This document shows positions 56,013 through 64,000 of a stretch of 64,000 nucleotides of DNA, one piece after another. Position 1 is the stretch's first letter, and the number at the start of each line of letters is the position of its first letter. The stretch spans positions 175,783 through 239,782 of the forward strand of contig NMRB01000384.1 of assembly GCA_002633025.1 (NCBI GenBank). The letters run 5' to 3'. The DNA is from Notospermus geniculatus (Eukaryota; Nemertea; Pilidiophora; Heteronemertea; Lineidae). The notes beneath the pieces were generated by a model. That model searched no databases. It was given only the letters and a program-made list of their open reading frames with translations, and was not told the DNA's origin. The translations under genes were made by a program, and so were the position numbers.

Positions 56013-56675
56013 TATTAGGTATCTTGCAGCTAACCGACGTTACGGACGAAAATATATATACGATGACTTATAATAAATTTTCACATTGATTGGTTGTCCT
56101 AGCGGTCGCGGACGGAACTACCAACAAACGACGATCGTGGGAGGCGGATCGTGATTGTAGATCTCAATTGTTTATTGTGACAAAATCAATTGCCGTGATT
56201 AGGACGCCTGATTAGATCAGACATCGTACTGTTTTGGGTCGGTTTCTTTAGCGGTGAGCTCGAAGTAAACGTTGTCTCTTCAGATATCCACAAAAACCCA
56301 TCCAAATTGATCCGCTGGTGTAAGAGAAAAGAATGTTCCCCTGTAAAAAGTGTGTGGGGAGGCGGGGGACTGCTGTTGTTCCATGACGGAGATTAAGATG
56401 CATGCCTATAAAAACCAGGTGCAAAAGGACAGAATATCCCCTGTAACATTAACTGCGTCCAAGGAACAGTAGATCCTCGTTACATTCTAATCTCTGCGAT
56501 TGGTTTCTGCATAAACTATCAGCTATGTATGTTTTTCGAGGAAGATGACGGATGGGTGTGCAGGCACCTCCATCGAAAAATTCAGAGGGTTCACATGTAA
56601 GAACATTTTTTTCGCAGGCTTTTAGGTTTCTTCCGTGGACTTCACACCTTTGCGGTGCCAGGATCCGTACATGTA

Positions 56676-57010
56676 CAGGGTGACCCAAAAAAATGAGACC
56701 CATGAACATGTTAATAAAAACTTTAATTTTCAGGCTACAGCAACCAAACTTCACACATGTTATCTCAACTTAATGCACGGCCTGCACACCAAGTTTCATT
56801 AGTCAGGGCTTATCACTTTCCGTTTAATGACGTCTTTACATAATGTGCTCAAGATGAGCCCCTCGGTGCTGGCGGCACACTTGAACACGACGCGTGAACT
56901 TATCCCGATGATCACTGACAGGAAAATTAGCATATTAGACAGTGGATGTCCGATGGATGATCAGGTGTCAACATTCCGCCGTTTTCTACCTGGCTGTAAA
57001 ATACACTGAC
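56676..57010 (+). mobile_element. Mariner-like end fragment
   Basis: TA then CAGGGTGACCCAAAAAAATG, a terminus seen on many Tc1/mariner-superfamily elements (recalled). The following ORF-like sequence has no catalytic motifs, and the other end is not found. Confidence 0.45.
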
Positions 57011-57099
57011 GGGGAGGATTACATGTACGAAGTGTTTCAATCAAATCACGGTGTAGATTGGTACGGTACATTTGTACTACGATCCTTCGCTAGGTGGGT

Positions 57100-57320
57100 T
57101 TAGGGTTTCTTTTTTCTAGGCCTTGTCTGCCATTGCTCTTCTCCTATTTGCTTTGGAAGACTGTAGCTCGGGCCGGGGGACAGGGGTCCTTTTTCTAGGC
57201 CTTGTCTTCCATTGCTCTTCTCCTTTTCTGTTCGCAGGTCAGTGCTTTGCAACCCCTCTTTTCCCTTTAGTAGACCCTTTTCCTTGGAGGACAGGGTTCC
57301 TCTTTTTAGGCCTATGTCTT
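57100..57320 (+). repeat. Direct repeat, ~75-bp units
   Basis: TTTTTCTAGGCCTTGTCTGC then CATTGCTCTTCTCCT and TTTTTCTAGGCCTTGTCTTC then CATTGCTCTTCTCCT, plus a third partial GGACAGGGTTCCTCTTTTTA. Confidence 0.6.
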
Positions 57321-57739
57321 CGTCCATGATGGTCTGTTTCTAATTTTTCGTTGGTCAGGTTTTGTAGGTGCTGTTCACCTATAGGCTCCCTTTCTTTACT
57401 GTTGCCCCTTCATTTCTTATTATCTTGCTCTTCATTTATTTTCTAGGCCTAATTTGTTATCACTTCCTCATACATTTGTTTAATATAAATTACTCTTACT
57501 ATGGTCTTGGGGGTATTGTACTGTTAGTATAATTATACTGTTAGTTTAATTCCTCCAAGCTATATTTTCCCTTCAGCCTAGTCAAGCCTTACATTCACTA
57601 ATTACTTTTCTGTTAGGTTGAGCAACCACCTTTTGGGGCTTGTACTCTTTTCTTTCCTTAATTGCTGTCACGTCCTGTTTGGATGGGATACTTCATGTCT
57701 ACATTTGGGTTTCAGCTCAGTCTGTTCTAGAGTTTCGGA

Positions 57740-57830
57740 TTGTAAAGTTCCAGCCTGAAGAAGACCCCGGTTGGGGTCGAAAATTCGCAAACACTCTGGA
57801 AATTGCCTTTTTATTTATCATATATTGTGT
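57740..57830 (+). ncRNA. Hammerhead-like motif, single copy C
   Basis: CTGAAGA (57755-57761), stem II AGACCCCGGTTGGGGTC, GAAA (57779-57782), a degenerate stem III and CTGGAA pairing with TTCCAG upstream as stem I. CUGANGA and GAAA core residues are intact. Stem III is weak and two bases intrude at the base of stem I, so activity is doubtful. The 3' tail TGTGTGTCAATTTTTGTGCT is shared with copies A and B. Confidence 0.45.
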
Positions 57831-58105
57831 GTCAATTTTTGTGCTTTTCATCTCCTTGGGTTTAGGAGTGGTACTAATCTAATAACGGTGGGTTGTTTGA
57901 ATAACTACTGGCGTAACTCCTCCCCCTATTATGTACTTGTTGACCAATAGTCGTGGTGACGAAAATCATTCTCCCGCGAGTGGGTTAGGGATTTAGTGTT
58001 GTAACAATGCATAAGAGTACTTTTCTTCGAAGAATACGTCTTTGTATAAGTCACCGCATAGGCAATTTCGTCCGTTACGTCAGTTAGCTGCAAGATACAT
58101 GTACC

Positions 58106-58700
58106 TATTTGAACAACCGGTACCAGAGTGTGGTCATTAATGCTGTTCAGTCTGACAGGCATAGGCTGGTAACAGGCGTGCCACAAGGGTCTGTCTTAGG
58201 ACCCTCACTGTTTTCAATCTACATGGGCACACTTGGTGATATCATTAGGAGCCGTGGTCTGCAAGTCCACTTCTATGCTGACGACACCCAACTTTACATC
58301 TGCTTCAGGCCAGGTGACACAACTAATGCTGTGTCCAGGCTTGAGGCATGTGTTGATGATGTACGGAAGTGGATGGCAGACAATTTCTTGAAATTGAACG
58401 ATGACAAGACCGAATTTCTGGTGGTATCATCCAAGCACCAGCCTAAGCACACGGTTCCACCGATCAGAATTGGTGATCACATTGTCTCCCCAGTTGGCAA
58501 GGTCCGAAATATTGGAAGCATGTTTGATCAGCACCTGTCAATGGAATTTCACATCGCTACAGTATGCAAATCCGCCTTTTTCCACGTCCACAGGATCGGT
58601 CTAATTCGTCGGCTCCTCACACCCGATGCCACAACTACCCTCGTCCATGCTTTCGTAACATCCAGGCTTGATCAGCACAACTCGGGTTGGTTCTAAACCT
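58106..58700 (+). pseudogene. LINE reverse transcriptase (CR1/L2-like), 5' part
   Basis: Starts in the RT palm: YLNNRYQSVVINA, GVPQGSVLGPSLFSIYM, FYADDTQLYI with the catalytic Asp pair, FLKLNDDKTEFLVVS and the thumb up to SRLDQHNSG. A stop follows at an inserted stretch. RT continues at 60595. The 5' part of the ORF and the endonuclease are missing, truncated at 58106 where a TIR element ends. Confidence 0.88.
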
Positions 58701-60594
58701 GGTACTGGCACGCTCTGGCACTGGCACTGGCACGGACCTCAGTATGCATATTGGTCTGCAGACATATTATCTCTGTCAGAACCAGGGACCATCTCAACAC
58801 CATCACTGTTGGTGACTTTTAAAGGGGATATCTACTATATCAGGGGCCTTTTTGGCAAGGTCACCTTCTTACAGTCCCTGAATGAGACAAGACGTTATGA
58901 TTGACATAAATACACAGAGATTTTGATTTGTTTTAAGGCGGGGGGCTACCTATGCCGACTTTATTGACGCTCTTTGAAAACAAGCGTCCTAACATATTCA
59001 TGACAAAAAGTAACTAATTGATGTCAACAAAATGTTTTAGCTACAACCTTTATGCTCCCGTTCTGTGAAAGAATTGTTCATTTTGACCAATTACGATGGA
59101 GTTAATTAAGTTATAACAAGTTGTCAAAATTTGAGTTCGCAAACAATTTTGCTGACTTGGGATGCGACACATCAGTTTCCCACACAGTCTGTAACATACA
59201 GGCCTGATGCATGCAGGGCCTAACGATCCGTTTTTTTACGAAAGTACTTTCCATTTAATTGGTATAAACTATTTAATGCCAAAAAGGCTCGATTTACAGT
59301 TTTTGAAATATTTCATATTCCCGACCAACTATCCAAAAAAGGCGATCGTGTTGCCCTAGAATGCACATAAGGCAATAACATCCAAAAGAAATTTTTCAAA
59401 TATATGTGTCCAAAAAAGAGAAAACTTGTTTGGGAAATTTGAAAATTTCCATACCGCTGGCAAGTTACTTCTTTGTTATGTAGATTTGCACNGTTTTTAA
59501 TACTGAATAATTTAAAGACGGGTGACATGTGAAAAACGCCCCCTGGTGGGCGCCATCTTGATTTTCAAAATGGCCGCCGTGTGTCTGGCTTGAAACAGAG
59601 TTTTAGCCATAACTTTTGTTCTAGTCCACCTAGAACCACAATTCAAGTGGCTATGTCTAGGTTTTTGGGTGACGTCATCGACAATGCCATCATTCGATTG
59701 GCCGTCCCCAAAAACCTAGATACAGCCACTTGAATTGTGGTTCAAGGTGAACTAGAACAAAAGTTATGGCTGAAAGTCTGCTTGAAGCCGGACACACGGC
59801 GGCCATCTTGAAAATCAAGATGGCGCCCACCAGGGGGCGTTTTTCACGTGTCACCCGTCTTCAAATTAATCAGTATTAAAAACTCCCCCAGTGTGCCAAA
59901 TCTGATGCTTTTATACCGATTTGCACGATTTTACCCCTTATCGGCCGGACTAACAATGGCAAAAACTTCGGCATCAACAAATAAATACACCACGCGTCTG
60001 AGTTTCAGAAACTCCATTTGGTATCATTGCAAACATGTTGCATATAAATCTTATTTGATTTCTTTTGCCATCGTTTCATTATTTGAATATATTTTCACAG
60101 AAACGCAATGTACTTGATCCGAGCAATAATACATACATGACTCGCGCGATGTGTGTGTATTTGTAGAAAGAATATTTAATTGATTACGGTAATTATGGGC
60201 AAAGGAATAAAATAAGAATTTCTCCTCAAATGATATCTGATGACGTTGATCATGTATTGTTTTTGAATGCATAAATGTTTTCAACTGTTGCTTGGGTAAC
60301 ACTATAAATGTCAACAAGAAGTGAATACTATAGAATGGTGACCAACTTTACCATCTGGTTCGGAAAGAACATAATGCCGTCGACCTGCAGACGTCATTGG
60401 ACGCCATATCTCGATGTTGCTCCATTGACAGACCCAGGGTGAATACAGTAGTGCCACCAAATAGCCTGGTAGTCTATCATGTTCTAGAGGTGCTTTGAAA
60501 GTGCCTTATGGTCGTTTGCATTTCTCTTGACCACCACCGTGGCGTGGTGGTCTTTTTTCAAAGCTGCAATCTCCAGTTTTTGTTGATGCAGTTC
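58701..60594. other. Insertion(s) splitting the LINE
   Basis: About 1.9 kb between the two LINE parts. Contains CTGGCACTGGCACTGGCAC repeats at 58710, the foldback at 59483-59906, an N at 59492 and otherwise unrecognised sequence. About 50 RT residues are also missing at the junction. Confidence 0.5.
59483..59906. mobile_element. Palindromic MITE built from two 162-bp-type units
   Basis: The arms, from GATTTGCAC...TTTTTAATACTGA.TAATTT and AAGACGGGTGACA onward, are inverted copies meeting at about 59690. Each arm has GCCCCCTGGTGG, GCGCCATCTTGATTTTCAA and AATTCAAGTGGCTAT blocks, the same as the 46094-46675 array. Confidence 0.8.
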
Positions 60595-60930
60595 AGCTTT
60601 AACGACCTACATTGGCTACGAGTTGCTGAGCGCATTGAGTACAAACTCCTTATCTTGTGCCATAAATGTGTCATGGGTACTGCGCCAGCTTATCTGAGCG
60701 ACCTTAGGCCTACACAGATCCATAGTCCATGTCGACAACTACGCTCTTCTGAGAGTCTGGTGTTGGTGCAGCGAAGAGGGAGGCTTTCCTCCTATGGTGA
60801 CAGGGCGTTTGAGTGTGCAGCACAAAGGTTGTGGAATCAGCTTCCACCTTACCTGCGTCAAACTGAAAGCACCAAGGTGTTCGCACGCCGACTGAAAACC
60901 TCTCTCTTCGCTCGCTACACTAGTCACTAA
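60595..60930 (+). pseudogene. LINE reverse transcriptase C-terminus
   Basis: FNDLHWLRVAERIEYKLLIL, then TAPAYLSDL and GDRAFECAAQRLWNQLPPYL, the standard C-terminal blocks of CR1/L2-type RTs, ending at TAA 60928-60930. Same orientation as 58106-58700 and presumably the same element. A short 3' UTR runs to the Harbinger insertion at 60980. Confidence 0.85.
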
Positions 60931-61264
60931 TAGTATGTAATAGTGTCACTGATCACTTCTGTGGAATCTGGCACTCTAAGGCCCGTATTCTAGAAGACTC
61001 CTAAAAGCATAAGGTGGACCTAAAACGGCCCTTTTAGTGACACCTTCACCATTTTCTATTCTAGAAGCATCCTAAAATGCCGCCAAAGGTATACCTGAAA
61101 ATCCTCTCCTAATGCAAAGGTCGACCCATTTCTAGAAGGTTTTTTAGGATAAGGAATTCCTAACATTCGGCCCATCTCCACCTTAAATCGTTAGGATACC
61201 CTTGGGGTATCCTAATGCTCCTTACAGGCTGATTTCTGTCATTTCTGTACGGACAGCCGAGAAG

Positions 61265-62328
61265 ATGGGTGACTTTCTTCAAAGGATCGCTGCGTTAAAT
61301 CGTGTGCAGGCTGTTTATCAACCCAGGATAGACCAAAGAGAGCTGGTGAGACAACCGCGTGGACAGTACCGAGATGACATTCACGAACTAAATGACGAAG
61401 ATTTCCGAAAACGGTACCGGTTCACTAAAGCAGGGTTCAATTATGTGTTGAACATCATTGCCGATGAAATTCCCCCTGCTCAGAATAATAGAGGACACCC
61501 GATTCCGCCGGTTATTCAGCTGCAAGTTGCCCTACGTTTCTACGCGACGGGAACTTTTCAGATCGTCTGTGGTGACCTGAACCATGTTTCGCAACCAGCA
61601 GCGAGTCGGATAGTTGCCAAAGTATCATTAGCCATTGCCAGAAAAGCGAGGAATTACATCCGAATACCGATTGACAACGAGGCGGTAATAATGCATCGCA
61701 AGTTCTTCGAGAAATATGGCTTTCCACGTGTGTTGGGGTGCATTGATGGGACACATGTACCCATCCAGGCTCCAAGTGTGGCGAACAGAGAAATCTACAG
61801 ATGCCGTAAAGGTTTCATGTCTCTGAACGTGCAGGGAGTAGCCGATGCAGACATGAAGTTCATTAACATTGTAGCAAGGTGGCCTGGCTCCACGCATGAT
61901 TCTCGCATTTTGGATAATAGCATGGTCTGTGCCCGTTTTGAAAATGATGAATTTAACGGTCTGTTACTTGGTGATTCCGGATACCCCTGCAGGTCATTTC
62001 TTATGACTCCTTTCCGAAATCCACACGGTCACGCAGAAACCAGTTACAATACTTCACAGAAACGCACCCGCTGTGTGGTGGAACGCATGTTTGGAGTTTG
62101 GAAACGCCGCTTTCCATGCCTACGTACAGGTGTTCGTGTTAAACTGGACACAGCTATGTTGATCATCACTGCAACAGCCATTTGCACAACATTGCAGTCG
62201 ACCTCGCCGAACCCGACTTCGACAGAGATGCTCCGGAGGCAATTGATGAAGACGAACTCGCTACTGAAGGGAATGATTTGCTGGGAAATGCTGTGAGGCA
62301 AGCAATCGTCCAGCAGTATTTTCAATAA
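61265..62328 (+). pseudogene. Harbinger (HARBI1-like) transposase, frameshifted near the end
   Basis: The start is placed at ATG 61265, where similarity begins (MGDFLQRIAAL). DDE_4 domain: first Asp in LGCIDGTHVPIQ (D161), second in LLLGDSGYP (D237), Glu in CVVERMFGVWKRRF (E273). The RWPGSTHDSRI block is typical. Near 62181-62183 one T seems missing. The frame as read ends at 62296 with an unrelated tail, while the other frame gives the usual C-terminus (LHNI..., then acidic residues) and stops at 62326-62328. The catalytic core is intact, so this may be a recent mutation or a sequencing error. The protein would cut and rejoin the element together with the Myb-like partner. Confidence 0.85.
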
Positions 62329-62525
62329 TACTAAGGTGGCAAATATACTACGAAACATGTGAAAGCTAATTAGTCCCCTGTTCGTACAAATAGTGCAGTT
62401 GACCTTGGGGGTTGTTCGGGGGGACTGTCCTAGGAATGGACCAAGGGACTGGTTAACTTTATTGAAATAACGAACACAAGACTTGATTTTATGCCTGTTT
62501 CGATTTGGTTGTATCTCTTGACAAT
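62329..62525. other. Spacer between convergent Harbinger genes
   Basis: About 200 bp; ATTGAAATAACG is the only AT-rich run. Both genes must terminate here. Confidence 0.4.
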
Positions 62526-63932
62526 TTACTCCAACTGTGCAAGTACACGGGACATCGAAAACGCGCTTGAGTCATCTCCATCACGTGAGCTTCTTTCCCG
62601 TTTGATGAGATCTGTCAGCAACGTTTCCTGCAGTCTCCAAACCTTCATGCGCTGTTCGTGTTCGGCAATGCGGCGTTCCTGTTCAGTTTCTTGCATGAAT
62701 ATTTGCTGCTTGAGACGTTTGACCTGCAGCTCATGCTCTATCTGCTGCATGTCCATCACTGACTGATAGGCAGAAACACTGCACGGTTGCTCATCAGGGG
62801 TAGATTTACGCTTGGTTACCTTGGCTGCAGAAGCTGATTTCCGAATTGGGGTTGGTTGGATCGAAGGAGTAGCAGGATCAGTTGAAGATTCAAAATCCTG
62901 GGAGATCGGCAGTTCCGCAGAGGTTGACGGCCTCGGAACTTCATCGAAAAACGAAGCGTCGCTGGGGGATCGCGATGATCCAACAGCTGCAGTTGGTTTC
63001 ACTCCATGGCGATTCACTGAAAAAAATGTCGAAATGCCAGTATTGTGCTGAAAGCATGAAAATGTTATTGATATCAGCCCTCATATTTCTGAATTTTAAA
63101 TTATACTCAAGCTTACCAAAGCTGTTTGTATACATTTGTACTGGTTTCAATGTAAACCAGTTTAGAACAGGTGTGAAAGGAATGAAAATTCACTAGTTTG
63201 TAAGTCGTATTTACAGCCATGCATTGCATTGTGGAAAGTTTGGGTTTGATTGAGTGACGTGGCCACAAACCTAAAAAATAGGAATTCAATTTAGGCCTAC
63301 ACCGGCGTATATTAATTTGTTGATGTAAAAGCAGCTTGATTAATAAAATGATTATGATATATTTGGCTTCATTTAATTCTCTGAAGATAGCCGAACCTTC
63401 AACATGCATGTAAAATACACCACCTTCGCCTGTGGAAGCCCGCCCAGGCATAGGCTGCTCATAAATTCGGCGAGTGGAACATGCGGTGTGGATGGTGCAT
63501 GTAGCACTACCAACCTGGGACATGATACCCCGCATCATCGTCAACATCATTATCTAAAGGCTCTATGACGTCGCAACATATCGATGCTACTGTGTGGGCT
63601 GAATCATCAGCTTTGTCCTCTTCTTCCATCACTCCACCTCCTGTGCGATGCCTGGCTTTCTTTTCCTTGGAAACGTCTTTTTTTGCCTTTGCCTTCATGT
63701 TGTCCCACATTTTTTTTATGGCCTTCATGTCCAATTTGGAGACATTTTTCTGGCTGTTGTAGCGTTCCAAAATTCTCTCCCATGCAGCTTCTTTCAGTCT
63801 CCACACTTTAGAAGTGTTTTCCCGCAGTTCAATAATTCCCTTCTCGCTTTCCACCAACTGCAACAGAAGTTGCCTCTCGACGTCGGTCGAATTTCTTCGT
63901 TTCTTCCCTGCTGTTTTAAGTTCATCCATCCT
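62526..63932 (-). CDS. Harbinger Myb/SANT-like DNA-binding partner, 2 exons
   Basis: Exon 1 is 63932-63515 (minus; start at MDELKTAGKKRRNS, though an in-frame Met exists at 63977) and exon 2 is 63016-62526, joined by a 498-nt GT-AG intron (CCCAG|GTTGGT and TTTTTTTCAG|TG). Exon 1 has a trihelix-like block: LLLQLVESEKGIIE, KVWRLKEAAWERILERYN and MKAIKKMWDNMKAKAKK, as in Myb/SANT (NAIF1-like) partners of Harbinger transposases. Exon 2 has a Ser/Pro-rich linker and a coiled coil (ELQVKRLKQQIFMQETEQER onward, to LTDLIKRE). Such proteins bring the transposase to DNA and the nucleus. Both exons are open. Stop at 62526. Confidence 0.75.
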
Positions 63933-64000
63933 GGAGTGTAGCAATGTACTGTACCTCTGGAACACCCACGAATTCACCCTGTTTAAAGCTGAACTAGATC

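Larger units (their letters stand above)
56013..58105. mobile_element. 2.1-kb TIR element
   Basis: GGTATCTTGCAGCTAACCGA then CGTTACGGACGAAAAT on the left is mirrored at 58040-58100 (TTCGTCCGTTACGTCAGTTA then GCTGCAAGATAC). Arms about 65 bp. Holds a mariner-like terminus at 56676 and hammerhead-like copy C at 57740-57830. No transposase is seen; it ends directly at the LINE fragment. Confidence 0.65.
60980..64000. mobile_element. Harbinger transposon, right end outside window
   Basis: TAA (60977-60979) then GGCCCGTATTCTAGAAGACT, a Harbinger-type terminus. TTCTAGAAG-CTAAAA-like subterminal repeats recur at 60988, 61060 and 61131. It carries a + transposase and a - Myb-like gene. The second end and the matching TAA lie beyond 64000. 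Confidence 0.8.

Noticed and set aside
60051-60317. Minus-strand frame with a C-x3-C-x5-C pattern like PAN
   Set aside because: Only one short Cys cluster, no splice sites, low-complexity AT-rich surroundings and inside the LINE-splitting insertion.

Overview
The window is nuclear DNA of a metazoan, most likely a marine invertebrate deuterostome (echinoderm, hemichordate or cephalochordate grade). Genes have spliceosomal introns of about 200-720 nt. The repeat content is what I would expect of such animals: CCTAGG-rich arrays, BEL/Pao, CR1/L2-like LINEs, piggyBac, Harbinger, hAT and an ISL2EU-type element. The species is inference; no rRNA or mitochondrial marker is present. A 712-nt run of N (32475-33186) and isolated N bases at 7419, 37381 and 59492 mark a draft assembly.

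Host genes are few. They are a LamG-like exon (4432-4976, +), a last exon with a PAN/apple-like domain and a poly(A) signal (9081-9277, +), and a rhodopsin-family GPCR exon with one frameshift (40900-41910, +). The rest is transposable elements, often nested.

Layout: hAT transposase remnant (1.6-2.8 kb); LamG exon; palindromic elements; PAN exon; LINE 3' end on the minus strand (10.7-12.0 kb); a decayed BEL/Pao LTR retrotransposon (12285-20766) with a tandem duplication in gag, several frameshifts and a 767-bp palindromic TA-flanked element inside its reverse transcriptase; foldback elements and tandem repeats (21-35 kb); a piggyBac pseudogene on the minus strand (36.1-38.5 kb); hammerhead-like foldback; GPCR; more MITEs; a 162-bp tandem array (46.1-46.7 kb); an 8-kb element with two intact-looking convergent genes (47409-55406); a nested LINE (58.1-60.9 kb); and a Harbinger element running off the right edge (60980 onward).

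The best candidate system is the 8-kb element. It has imperfect terminal inverted repeats, a 2-bp AT duplication, a 535-aa SAP + SWIM zinc finger + YqaJ/lambda-exonuclease-like protein on +, and a 452-aa THAP + DDE transposase on -. Both are spliced and open throughout. A second candidate is a dispersed foldback repeat (38.9, 51.0 and 57.7 kb) that contains what reads as a hammerhead ribozyme core. The Harbinger element likewise pairs a transposase with a convergent Myb/SANT-like partner, but its transposase is frameshifted near the end.
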